Assembly (NCBI RefSeq): GCF_007556775.1 | Contig: NZ_CP041742.1 | Location: forward strand, 372,001-436,000 | Direction: 5' to 3' | DNA length: 64,000 nt | From: Lysobacter lycopersici | GTDB lineage: Bacteria > Pseudomonadota > Gammaproteobacteria > Xanthomonadales > Xanthomonadaceae | Part shown: piece after piece, positions 21,490 through 29,898 of the stretch | Numbering within the stretch: position 1 is the stretch's first letter | Layout: the number at the start of each line of letters is the position of its first letter | The notes under the pieces: model-generated | What the model was told of the DNA's origin: nothing | Database searches by the model: none | What the model saw: only the letters and a program-made list of their open reading frames with translations | Made by a program: the position numbers and the translations under genes

Positions 21490-21672
21490 TCAACTGCTGG
21501 CCATATCCTCCGGATGCCGTGCCTTCCACGCCGCCAGCGCCTGTTCGTAGGCTTCCAGCTGATCGGCATACACGTCGTACACGCAGACCTCGCAGCCGCT
21601 TTCGCAGCATTCCGCCGGGAGCGGTTTCTCCGGTGGTTGCGGTTTCGGATCGTTGTCGGGGATCGTCGTCAT
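21490..21672 (-). CDS. Oxidoreductase-like small Cys protein
   Basis: 60 residues. The pattern ECCESGCEVCVYDVYADQL then YEQALAAWKARHPE matches the Oxidored-like domain (PF09791 family): CC..GC..CV.D.Y..(E/Q)L. The clustered Cys suggest metal or redox binding, but the function of the family is not established. The Pro-rich N-terminus (NDPKPQPPEKPLP) is a short linker. The start is the ATG at 21672; the frame remains open upstream but overlaps the opposite-strand gene. Divergent from the serine hydrolase gene. Confidence 0.8.
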   Translation of the reverse strand: MTTIPDNDPKPQPPEKPLPAECCESGCEVCVYDVYADQLEAYEQALAAWKARHPEDMASS

Positions 21673-21748
21673 GCGTCGGCCACGGAAGGCGAGGGGGATT
21701 ATCGCGCCTGAAGCGTCACGCTTGATGCAAGGCCACGGAGAGACTGGA

Positions 21749-23020
21749 ATGCGGCGCATGCCATCGATTCCCCTGGTGTCGCCTTCCCGGCGCAAGTTGC
21801 TTGCCTCCGGGCTCGGGCTCGCGACCGCGGCGCTGCTGCCGCGGGGTGCATGGCCGGCGCCGCGGATAGATCCGGATGCCGACTGGATTCCCTCGCCCGA
21901 ACTGCTGCAGGACCTTCCGCGGCAGATGCAGGCGCTGGGTGTGCCCGGCATGGGCATCGCGGTGGTCGAAGCGGGAAAGCTGGCGTGGTCGCGCGGCTTC
22001 GGCCTGGCCGATGTCGAACGCGGCACGCCGGTCGATGACGGGACCCTGTTCGAAGTCGCGTCGATGAGCAAACCGCCGTTCGCCTACGCGGTGCTGCAAC
22101 TGGTCGATCGCGGGAAACTCTCGCTGGACGAACCGCTGGTGCATTACCGCCGGCCGGATTACCTCGGCGACAGTCCTTGGATCGACCGCATCACCATTCG
22201 CGACGTGCTGCGTCATTCGACCGGCTTGCCGAACTGGCGCAAGGATCCCGCGCACGAAAAACTCGTACCCGCGGTCGCGCCGGGCACGCGCATCGACTAT
22301 TCGGGCGAAGCCTTCGTCTGGCTGCAACTGGTGGTCGAAGCGGTCACCGGCGAAAGCCTCGACCGGACCATGCGGCGATTGCTGTTCGATCCGGCTGGCA
22401 TGCGCGACAGTAGTTACGGTTGGGATGCGGAGATCGCGGCGCGTTCGGTGCGCGGCTATGGAATCCCTGGCGATGCGGATGCTGCGAAGCCCCCGCAGGG
22501 ATTGCGCGAGGCCTGGGACGCGGCGATGCCGGTCGCCGGACAGTGGGGCAAGCCGCTGTCCTCGTGGCGCTATGCCGATGCCGAGCGCGCGTTGCCGCTT
22601 GCGCAAACGCACGCGAAGTCGGGCGTGGTGAACTGGCCAGTCGATATCCTCGCCGACGCCGCGGCGAGCCTGCATTGCACCGTACGGGATTACGCGCGCT
22701 TCATGGCGCTGATGGTGCATGCCGAACCGGCACCGTGGGAGTTGCGGCCGCAGACGCGCGCCGCGATGTTGCGCAAGCAGATCGATGTGCCCGGGCGCTG
22801 GACCGACAAGGGCCTGGGCTGGAACCTCGAAGCCACGCCGCGCGGCCCGGTGTTTTACCACTCGGGCAGCAATGCCGGCATCTTCAAGTCCTTCGCCATC
22901 GGCGATGCCGCGCGACATCGCGCGCTGGTGGTGTCGACGAATGCCACGAACGGCAACCTGCTGTATCGCCGCGTGGTGCGCGCGGCGACCGGGCTGGACC
23001 TGCTCGCGTTCGATGTGTGA
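21749..23020 (+). CDS. Tat-exported serine hydrolase, class C beta-lactamase family
   Basis: 423 residues. The N-terminus has a twin-arginine signal (SPSRRKLLASGLGLATAALL), so it is exported folded to the periplasm. The catalytic domain has the SxxK motif in EVASMSKPP, a Y-S-G motif (RIDYSGEAF) in place of the YxN tyrosine loop, and HSGSNAG in the position of the KTG box. This fits penicillin-binding-protein-like esterases and peptidases rather than a true beta-lactamase. Start at 21749 because GGAG lies eight bases upstream; a second ATG three codons on is possible. Substrate unknown. Confidence 0.88.
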   Translation: MRRMPSIPLVSPSRRKLLASGLGLATAALLPRGAWPAPRIDPDADWIPSPELLQDLPRQMQALGVPGMGIAVVEAGKLAWSRGFGLADVERGTPVDDGTLFEVASMSKPPFAYAVLQLVDRGKLSLDEPLVHYRRPDYLGDSPWIDRITIRDVLRHSTGLPNWRKDPAHEKLVPAVAPGTRIDYSGEAFVWLQLVVEAVTGESLDRTMRRLLFDPAGMRDSSYGWDAEIAARSVRGYGIPGDADAAKPPQGLREAWDAAMPVAGQWGKPLSSWRYADAERALPLAQTHAKSGVVNWPVDILADAAASLHCTVRDYARFMALMVHAEPAPWELRPQTRAAMLRKQIDVPGRWTDKGLGWNLEATPRGPVFYHSGSNAGIFKSFAIGDAARHRALVVSTNATNGNLLYRRVVRAATGLDLLAFDV

Positions 23021-23029
23021 GCGAAGCGG

Positions 23030-24310
23030 TCAGGACTCCGAACCCGGGCGACGCAACGCCACGAACAATCCCAGCGCCACGCCCAGCACCGCCATGCCCG
23101 CGATGTAGTGCATCGGCGCGGCGTGGTTGTCCTTCATCGCCAGGCTGAGCAGTACCGGCGTGAGTCCGCCTGCGATGGCGTAAGCCACGTTGTAGGAAAA
23201 CGACAGCCCCGAAAACCGCACCGGCGCGGGGAAACCGCCGACCGCGATCGCCGGGACCAACGCGGTCAGGCCCACGGCAGAGCCGGCGAGGGCATAGGCC
23301 CATTGCGAATACGCGCCGTGCATGGCCGCCGCGTAGAACCACCAGAATGCGAACCCGAGCAACGCGCTCCACAACACGAGCACGCGGCCGGCGCCGAAAC
23401 GGTCGCCGAGCCAGCCGGCGACGAGGTTGGCGACGATGGTCGCGCAGATCGCCAGCGTGTTGCCGGCCAGCGCGTCCTCGCGCGTGACGCCCATGCCCTG
23501 CAGCAACGTCGGCATCATCAGCAGCGTGACCACCACCGCGGCGGTCAGCAGCCAGGTCAACAGCATCGCCAGCAGCACCGCGCCGGCGTGTTCGCGCAGC
23601 ACCGACTTGAGCGGCAATTCCGCGGCCAGCGCACGGCGCGCCTGCAATTCGGCGAACACCGGGGTTTCGTGCAGCCTGCGCCGCAGGAACATCGCCAGCA
23701 GGCCGAACACGCCGCCGATCACGAAGGGCACACGCCAGCCCCAGGCCAGCAATTGCGCTTCGTCGAATTCGGCGTTGATCGCGCGTGCGACCAGTGAGCC
23801 GATCAAAATCCCCGCGCACAGCCCGGCCGAGAGCGCGCCGCAGGCGAGGTTGCGGTGCCGCGGCGAGACGTGTTCGCTGACGAAGACCCACGCGCCAGGG
23901 GCCTCGCCGCCGATGGCCGCGCCCTGCATCACCCGCAGCAAGAGCAACAGCAGCGGCGCGAGCACGCCGACTTGCGCATAGGTCGGCAGCAGGCCCATCA
24001 GCAGCGTCGGGATCGCCATCAGCAGGATGCTAAGCATGAACATCTTCTTGCGCCCGGTGAGGTCGCCGAAGTGCGCCATCACCACGCCGCCCAGCGGCCG
24101 CGCGAGGTAGCCGGCGGCGAAGATGCCGAAGGTCTGCACCAGCCGCATCCAGTCCGGCAGGTCGGGCGGGAAGAACAACTGGCCCATCGTCGCGGCGAAG
24201 AACACGAAGATGACGAAGTCGTAGAACTCCAGCGAGCCGCCGAGCGAGGCCAGCGTGAGGGTGCGGAGTTGCGCGCGGCTCAAGCCCGCGTCAGGCGCGA
24301 TGTCGGCCAT
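23030..24310 (-). CDS. MFS transporter, metabolite:H+ symporter type
   Basis: 426 residues with about 12 hydrophobic segments. The N-terminus LGGSLEFYDFVIFVFF and the loop motif FGDLTGRKKMFML are typical of the MHS (proline/betaine, citrate, alpha-ketoglutarate) branch of the MFS. The ATG at 24310 lies six bases downstream of the P5C dehydrogenase stop, so the two are co-transcribed. By context it may import proline or a related amino acid for that enzyme, but this is inference. It converges with the serine hydrolase gene, leaving nine bases between stops. Confidence 0.88.
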   Translation of the reverse strand: MADIAPDAGLSRAQLRTLTLASLGGSLEFYDFVIFVFFAATMGQLFFPPDLPDWMRLVQTFGIFAAGYLARPLGGVVMAHFGDLTGRKKMFMLSILLMAIPTLLMGLLPTYAQVGVLAPLLLLLLRVMQGAAIGGEAPGAWVFVSEHVSPRHRNLACGALSAGLCAGILIGSLVARAINAEFDEAQLLAWGWRVPFVIGGVFGLLAMFLRRRLHETPVFAELQARRALAAELPLKSVLREHAGAVLLAMLLTWLLTAAVVVTLLMMPTLLQGMGVTREDALAGNTLAICATIVANLVAGWLGDRFGAGRVLVLWSALLGFAFWWFYAAAMHGAYSQWAYALAGSAVGLTALVPAIAVGGFPAPVRFSGLSFSYNVAYAIAGGLTPVLLSLAMKDNHAAPMHYIAGMAVLGVALGLFVALRRPGSES

Positions 24311-24315
24311 CGCGT

Positions 24316-25941
24316 TCAACCCATGAACGGATAGCGGTAATCCGTCGCCGGCACGAACGTCTCCTTGATGCTGCGCGGGCTGATCCAGCGCAGCAGGTTG
24401 AGGATCGATCCGGCCTTGTCGTTGGTGCCCGAGGCGCGCGCGCCGCCGAAGGGTTGCTGGCCGACGACCGCTCCGGTCGGCTTGTCGTTGATGTAGAAAT
24501 TGCCGGCGGCGTTGCGCAGCCGCTGCAGGCCCTGTTCGATGGCGTAGCGGTCCTGCGCGAACACCGCGCCGGTCAGCGCGTACGGGCTGGTCGAATCGAC
24601 GAGGTCGAGCGTTTCCAGCCACTTGGCTTCGTCGTACACGTGCACGGTCAGCACCGGCCCGAACAATTCCTCGCACAGCGTCCGGTAGGCCGGGTTCTTG
24701 GTGACGATCACCGTCGGGCGCACGAACCAGCCTTCGCGGTCGTCACAGGTTCCACCGACGAGGATTTCGGCGTCGCTGGCGGACTTGGCTTCGTCGATCG
24801 CCGCCTTCTGCGTCCTGAAGCTGGCGCCGTCGATCACCGCGCCCATGAAGTTCGAGAAATCGGCGACATCGCCCATGCGGATGCCTTCGACCTGCGCGGC
24901 CAGCGCATCGCGCACCGTCGGCCACAGGTTGGAGGGAATGTAGGCGCGGCTCGCGGCCGAGCATTTCTGGCCCTGGTATTCGAACGCGCCGCGTATCAGC
25001 GCGGTGGCGAGCGCGACCGGATCGGCGCTGGCGTGCGCAATCACGAAATCCTTGCCGCCGGTTTCGCCGACCAGGCGCGGATAGCCGCGGTACTTGTCGA
25101 TGTTGCCGCCGACGGTGCGCCACATCTGGTGGAACACCTTGGTCGAACCGGTGAAGTGGATGCCGGCGAGGTGCGGATCGTTCAGTACCGGATCGCCGAC
25201 GTCGCCACCGCTGCCGCTGACGAGGTTGATCACGCCATCCGGCAGGCCGGCCTCGCGGAACAACTGCATCAGGAAGTGCGCGCTGTACACCGCGGTGCTT
25301 GCCGGCTTCCACACCACGGTGTTGCCGCACAACGCCGGCGCGGTCGGCAGGTTGCCGGCGATGGAGGTGAAGTTGAACGGCGACACTGCGAACACGAAGC
25401 CCTCCAACGGCCGGTGTTCCAGCCGATTCCACATGCCCGGCGAACTCTGCGGCTGTTCGCGCAGCAGCTGTTCGTAGAACGCGACGTTGAAACGGAAGAA
25501 ATCGATCAGCTCGCAGGCGCTGTCGATCTCGGCCTGGTGGCAGGTCTTGCTCTGGCCGAGCATGGTCGCGGCGTTGAGCGTGTCGCGGTAGGGCCCGGCG
25601 AGCAGGTCGGCGGCCTTGAGGAACACGCTGGCGCGCGCTTCCCACGGCAACGCCGCCCAATCCTTCTGCGCGCGCAACGCGGCGTCGATCGCCGAACGCA
25701 CCTCGGTCGCGCCGCCCTGGTGGAAATCGCCCAGTACGTGCTTGTGCCGATGCGGCATCGTCGCCTGGCCGAGCCGGCCGGTGCGCACGTCCTTGCCGGC
25801 TATCACCAGCGGCATGTCGATTTTCGATGCGGACAGTTCCTTCAGCCTGGCCTGCAGGCTGGCGCGCTCGGGCGAACCAGGCGCGTAGGACTTGACCGGT
25901 TCGTTGACCGGCACCGGGACTTTCGAGATGGCGAGCGACAT
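24316..25941 (-). CDS. pruA: L-glutamate gamma-semialdehyde (P5C) dehydrogenase
   Basis: 541-residue aldehyde dehydrogenase that oxidises P5C/glutamate semialdehyde to glutamate with NAD, the second step of proline breakdown. Catalytic Cys lies in YQGQKCSAASRAY and the general-base Glu in LVGETGGKD; FTGSTKVF and EELFGPVLTV are also present. Length and N-terminus (MSLAISKVPVPVNEPVKSY) match the monofunctional ALDH4-like form better than the C-terminal half of PutA. The start overlaps the dinB stop by one base (TGATG). No proline dehydrogenase is adjacent within the window. Confidence 0.93.
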   Translation of the reverse strand: MSLAISKVPVPVNEPVKSYAPGSPERASLQARLKELSASKIDMPLVIAGKDVRTGRLGQATMPHRHKHVLGDFHQGGATEVRSAIDAALRAQKDWAALPWEARASVFLKAADLLAGPYRDTLNAATMLGQSKTCHQAEIDSACELIDFFRFNVAFYEQLLREQPQSSPGMWNRLEHRPLEGFVFAVSPFNFTSIAGNLPTAPALCGNTVVWKPASTAVYSAHFLMQLFREAGLPDGVINLVSGSGGDVGDPVLNDPHLAGIHFTGSTKVFHQMWRTVGGNIDKYRGYPRLVGETGGKDFVIAHASADPVALATALIRGAFEYQGQKCSAASRAYIPSNLWPTVRDALAAQVEGIRMGDVADFSNFMGAVIDGASFRTQKAAIDEAKSASDAEILVGGTCDDREGWFVRPTVIVTKNPAYRTLCEELFGPVLTVHVYDEAKWLETLDLVDSTSPYALTGAVFAQDRYAIEQGLQRLRNAAGNFYINDKPTGAVVGQQPFGGARASGTNDKAGSILNLLRWISPRSIKETFVPATDYRYPFMG

Positions 25942-27062
25942 CAGCGGCTCCTTGGAAGCGAATCCGGATTGTATGCGCCGAACAAATCCCGCGGCGCCAG
26001 TGCGTCCCCGTCGCCGAAGCCGGCGAGGCCCGCGCCGACCAGGCGGTAGCGGGTGCGCGAGGGCAGGTCGACGCGTTCGCGCAGGGCGCAGGCGATGTCG
26101 GCGAATTCCTCGAGCGAGGCCGGCGGTTCCGGCGGGGTCAGGCTGCGGGTGAGGGTGCGGAAGTCGCTGGTCTTGAGCTTGAGCACCACGGTGCGGGCGA
26201 TGCGTTGCGGGTGCGCCTCGCGTTCGCGCAGGTAGCCGGCCCAGGCCTTTTCCGCCATGCGCCGGATGTGCGGTTCCAGTTCGGCCAGCAGCAGGTCGCG
26301 TTCGAAGGTGTCCTCGGCCGAAACCTGCAGGGTCGGGCGTTCGCTGCTCACCGCGCGTTCGTCGATGCCCAGCGAGAGTTCGTGCAGGCGCCGGCCCCAG
26401 CGGCCGAAGCGCTGTTCGAGTTCGTCTGCGCCGTGCGTGCGCAAATCTGCGCAGGTGGCGATGCCGAGTTCGGCGAGCTTGCGTTCCATCACCTTGCCCA
26501 CGCCGGGCACGCGGCCCACCGGCAGTTGCGCGACGAAGGCATCGACCATCGCCGGTTTCAGCACGAACAGGCCGTCGGGCTTGTTCCAGTCGCTGGCGAT
26601 CTTGGCCAGGAACTTGTTCGGCGCGACACCGGCCGATGCGGTGAGCTGCGTTTCCTCGCGGATCGCGGCGCGGATGTCTTCGGCGATCGCAGTCGCGCTG
26701 CCGAGGTCGTGTTTGGGTTGCGTCACATCGAGGTAGGCCTCGTCCAGCGACAGCGGTTCGATCAGGTCGGTATGCCGCGCGAAGATCTCGCGCACCTGCC
26801 GCGAGACGGCCTTGTAGCGGGCGAAATCCGGCGGCACGAACACCGCCTGCGGGCACAGGCGCTCGGCGCGCACCGCGGGCATGGCCGAACGCACGCCGAA
26901 CTTGCGCGCTTCGTAACTCGCGGCACAGACCACCGAGCGCGCGCCGCGCCAGGCGACGACCACGGGCCGTCCGCGCAAGGCGGGGTCGTCGCGTTGTTCG
27001 ACCGACGCGTAGAAGGCGTCCATGTCGACGTGGATAATCTTGCGTGGGGGCGCCTCGCTCAC
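25941..27062 (-). CDS. dinB: DNA polymerase IV
   Basis: 373-residue Y-family translesion polymerase. The catalytic carboxylates are in HVDMDAFYASVEQ and PLSLDEAYLDVT; the palm, thumb (helix-hairpin-helix near VGRVPGVGKVMERKL) and little-finger regions are complete. It starts with GTG at 27062 (SEAPPRKIIHVDMD). It sits between a membrane-protein gene and pruA with minimal spacing. No LexA-like box is evident immediately upstream, so if SOS control exists it is not visible here. Confidence 0.96.
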   Translation of the reverse strand: MSEAPPRKIIHVDMDAFYASVEQRDDPALRGRPVVVAWRGARSVVCAASYEARKFGVRSAMPAVRAERLCPQAVFVPPDFARYKAVSRQVREIFARHTDLIEPLSLDEAYLDVTQPKHDLGSATAIAEDIRAAIREETQLTASAGVAPNKFLAKIASDWNKPDGLFVLKPAMVDAFVAQLPVGRVPGVGKVMERKLAELGIATCADLRTHGADELEQRFGRWGRRLHELSLGIDERAVSSERPTLQVSAEDTFERDLLLAELEPHIRRMAEKAWAGYLREREAHPQRIARTVVLKLKTSDFRTLTRSLTPPEPPASLEEFADIACALRERVDLPSRTRYRLVGAGLAGFGDGDALAPRDLFGAYNPDSLPRSR

Positions 27063-27093
27063 GTCGCGATTTTATGTCGCCATCGCGGCCGTT

Positions 27094-28368
27094 TCAGCGC
27101 CAGAACGGGATGCGGTCGAAACCCGGATCGTCCTTGCGCTTCCCGTCGGATTTCGGCGGACGCGCGACCTGCAGTTCGTGCCGGCCCGGCGCCAGCGCAC
27201 GCACGTCGATCATCGCGAGCAGCGCGGGGCGGTCGGTACGCGGATCGCTGGCGAGTTCGTATCGAAGGTCGGCCAACGGTTTTCCGTCCAGTTGCACGCC
27301 ATGCAGCGATTGCAGGCAGTCGAACCGCGCCGTGGCCTTTGCATCGTCGGTTCCGGCGGCGATGGCGCAGCCGCGCATTGCGGCGGTATCGCGTTGCGGG
27401 TCGTAGGGCACGGTCAGGCGAACGTAGGGCCCGACCACGATCGCGGACTGGATGTAAGCGCCGATTTGATCGTGCATCGCATCGCGCTGGTCGTCGTAAT
27501 GCGAGGCATCGACGGTACGGCTGCCGTCGGCGAAGGCGGGGAACGCAGCGTAGTCGCCGGTTCGTTCCGGATCCTGGAGGAACTTCATGCTGTAGATCGC
27601 GCCGCTGACTGCAACGCCGAAGACGAGGATCGTGATGAACAGGAGTCCGCGTTCGCCTTCATGGCTCGCAACCAGTCGCGTCGGGCCCGACCAGCGGCCC
27701 ATGCCGATGCGCGAATAGAACGACATGACGGCCGACAGTATTCGCGCGAACCAGCCATTCGGCGCGAGGCGTTCGCCGAACCTGCGGTCGATCGCGCTGG
27801 ACAGCGCGAAAGGCAGCAATACCAGCAGGGCGATGCCGGCGAAGAGGTTGGCCGGATCGACATCGATGCCCATCTGGCGCGCCGCGGTGATGCCGAGCGT
27901 GTAGCCGACGAGGAGCACCAGGCTGATCGAGAGCAGGACGGTTGCCAGCATCACGCCGATGGCGAAGACCGTGGTCGCCCGGTTGTCCGCGCGCTCGATG
28001 GCGACTTCGGCTTTCGGTGCGCGCTGCTGTTCCATCTCCCGCTGGATGGGCCCCATGCGTAATCGCTCCCAGCGCACGCCATCGGGATAGATCGAATGCA
28101 TGCCGACCAGCGCGATCCAGTGCGCCCGCAACAACAGGTGCAGCGCGAAGGTCATCGCCAGGATGATGGCCGCCGACTTTGCGTAGATGTAGATCAGCGT
28201 GACCGGCTCGGCCCAGTCCGCGCCCAGCCGCGGCAGCAACCCGAACAGGCGATCGTCCAGCCAGCCCGGCAACTGCAGCATCGCGAACACCGCGACGCCG
28301 GAGATCAGCAGCTCCACCTCCCACGTCGGGGTGGTGTGGCGCGGCAGGCGGTGCGGATCGTCGCTCAT
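27094..28368 (-). CDS. Hypothetical integral membrane protein
   Basis: 424 residues that I do not recognise. It has about five to six hydrophobic stretches: LLISGVAVFAMLQL, AAIILAMTFALHLLL, GVMLATVLLSISLVLLVGY, LFAGIALLVLLPFAL and GLLFITILVFGVAVSGA. A ~130-residue C-terminal, probably extracytoplasmic, part contains two Cys (AAMRGCAIA, RFDCLQSL) that could form a disulfide. The C-terminal segment ending GRHELQVARPP looks like a small beta domain. The start (ATG at 28368) overlaps the hydroxybutyrate dehydrogenase stop by ATGA, so it is in that operon. No function proposed. Confidence 0.8.
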   Translation of the reverse strand: MSDDPHRLPRHTTPTWEVELLISGVAVFAMLQLPGWLDDRLFGLLPRLGADWAEPVTLIYIYAKSAAIILAMTFALHLLLRAHWIALVGMHSIYPDGVRWERLRMGPIQREMEQQRAPKAEVAIERADNRATTVFAIGVMLATVLLSISLVLLVGYTLGITAARQMGIDVDPANLFAGIALLVLLPFALSSAIDRRFGERLAPNGWFARILSAVMSFYSRIGMGRWSGPTRLVASHEGERGLLFITILVFGVAVSGAIYSMKFLQDPERTGDYAAFPAFADGSRTVDASHYDDQRDAMHDQIGAYIQSAIVVGPYVRLTVPYDPQRDTAAMRGCAIAAGTDDAKATARFDCLQSLHGVQLDGKPLADLRYELASDPRTDRPALLAMIDVRALAPGRHELQVARPPKSDGKRKDDPGFDRIPFWR

Positions 28369-29132
28369 TGCACCGTCCAGCCGCCGTCGACGTCGATGCT
28401 GTGGCCGGTGATGTTGCGTGCGGCCGGCGACATCAGGAACGCCGTGATCCCGGCCAGTTCCTCGAAGGTGATGAACACGCCCTTGGGCATCGGCTTCAGC
28501 ATCACTTCGGAAACGACCTGAGCTTCCGGGATGCCGCGGGTACGCGCCTGGTCGGCGATCTGCTTGTCGACCAGCGGCGTCTTCACGTAGGTCGGGCAGA
28601 TGGTGTTGATGGTGATATCGGTGCCGGCGGTTTCCAGCGCGAGGACTTTCGAAAAACCGAGCAGGCCGTGCTTGGCCGCGACGTAGGCGCTCTTGTACGG
28701 CGAGGCAACCAGCGAGTGGATCGAGCCGATGTTGACGATGCGACCGAATCCGCGTTCGCGCATGCCGGGCAGGACCGCGCGGGTCAGGCGCGCGACGCCG
28801 ACCAACATGACCTGCACCAGGAAGTCCCATTTCGCGATCGGGAATTCCTCCAGCGGCGCGACATGCTGCAGCCCGGCGTTGTTCACCAGCACATCGACCG
28901 GGTGCGAGACCGCTGCCAGCGCGGCGGCGACGCTGTCGTCGGAGGTGACGTCCAGCGCCAACGCTTCGGCAGAACCGCCGGCGGTTCGAATCGAGGCCGC
29001 GACGCTTTCCGCGGCATCGAGGTTCACGTCGGTGACGACGAGGTGGTGGCCGGCGGCGGCGAGTTCGGTGGCGATGCCGGCGCCGATGCCGCTGGCGGCG
29101 CCGGTGATCAGGATGCAGCGTGGGGTCGTCAT
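28365..29132 (-). CDS. bdhA: 3-hydroxybutyrate dehydrogenase (SDR family)
   Basis: 255-residue short-chain dehydrogenase oxidising D-3-hydroxybutyrate to acetoacetate with NAD. Rossmann motif ITGAASGIGAGIA, NNAG, catalytic Ser in NIGSIHSLVASPYKSAY, and YVAAKHG supplying Tyr and Lys. HSLVASPYKSAYVAAKHGL is characteristic of this enzyme among SDRs. The ATG at 29132 is preferred over one ten codons upstream as the family begins TxRxxLITG there. Location next to phaE-phaC supports a role in PHA turnover. Divergent from pssA with 86 bases between. Confidence 0.88.
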   Translation of the reverse strand: MTTPRCILITGAASGIGAGIATELAAAGHHLVVTDVNLDAAESVAASIRTAGGSAEALALDVTSDDSVAAALAAVSHPVDVLVNNAGLQHVAPLEEFPIAKWDFLVQVMLVGVARLTRAVLPGMRERGFGRIVNIGSIHSLVASPYKSAYVAAKHGLLGFSKVLALETAGTDITINTICPTYVKTPLVDKQIADQARTRGIPEAQVVSEVMLKPMPKGVFITFEELAGITAFLMSPAARNITGHSIDVDGGWTVQ

Positions 29133-29218
29133 GGCCGTGTCGCGTGGGGAAACGCCCACAGTTTGCCGATTTCACGCCGGATTTGGCAGGCTGTCGCCGA
29201 TTCCCGGGAGATCGGCCG

Positions 29219-29836
29219 ATGAAACAACGCCACTTCAGCATGCTGCGCGATTTCCAGCTGGCCGACTGGTTCACGCTGGCGAACGCGTTCTGCGGCACCG
29301 GCGCGGTGTTCGCGGCGATGCGTTTCCTGCAGGAAGGCAACGTCCGCGACCTGCTCTGGGGCATGGTGCTGATCCCGCTGGCATTCGTGTTCGACGCGCT
29401 CGACGGGCGCATCGCGCGCTGGCGCAAGGTCGCATCCACGCTGGGGCGGGAACTGGATTCGCTGGCCGACGTGATTTCCTTCGGCGTGGCGCCGGCGGCG
29501 CTCGGCTACGCCTGCGGCCTGCAGGGCGGCTGGGATTGGGTGCTGCTGAGCTATTTCGTCGGCTGCGGCGTCAGTCGCCTCGCGCGCTACAACGTCACCG
29601 CGGAATCCCTGTCCGGCGACGAGGGCAAGGTGAAGTATTTCGAGGGCACGCCGATCCCGAGCAGCGTGCTGATCGTCGGCCTGCTCGCGCTCGCCGCGCA
29701 TGCCGGCCGGCTCGGCCCGGACCTGTGGTTCGGCGCGTTCAAGCTCGGCCCGTGGCTGTTGCATCCGCTGGCGCTGGTGTACGCGTTGTCCGGTTCGCTG
29801 ATGATCAGCAAGACGATCCGCATTCCCAAACCCTGA
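29219..29836 (+). CDS. pssA: CDP-diacylglycerol-serine O-phosphatidyltransferase
   Basis: 205-residue multi-spanning inner-membrane enzyme making phosphatidylserine, the precursor of phosphatidylethanolamine. The CDP-alcohol phosphotransferase signature is complete: DGRIAR, eight residues, G, three residues, D, three residues, D (within DALDGRIARWRKV and LGRELDSLADV). Six to seven hydrophobic segments follow. The ATG at 29219 has GGGAG 9 bases upstream; an earlier in-frame start would lie inside the divergent promoter region. The B. subtilis-type (membrane) synthase fits better than the soluble E. coli type. Confidence 0.9.
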   Translation: MKQRHFSMLRDFQLADWFTLANAFCGTGAVFAAMRFLQEGNVRDLLWGMVLIPLAFVFDALDGRIARWRKVASTLGRELDSLADVISFGVAPAALGYACGLQGGWDWVLLSYFVGCGVSRLARYNVTAESLSGDEGKVKYFEGTPIPSSVLIVGLLALAAHAGRLGPDLWFGAFKLGPWLLHPLALVYALSGSLMISKTIRIPKP

Positions 29837-29898
29837 GCGGTGGAGTCATGGCGATGCCATGGCTCTGGCGCTAGCATGGCCGCAACACGGGAGGGAAC

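Noticed and set aside
21749-23020. True beta-lactamase
   Set aside because: The SxxK is present, but the tyrosine loop is YSG and the KTG box is HSG; the pattern is that of PBP-like esterases, so no resistance role is claimed.
28369-29439. Upstream extension of the membrane-protein frame through bdhA
   Set aside because: It is out of frame with the dehydrogenase and gives no recognisable protein; the ATG overlapping the bdhA stop explains the gene.
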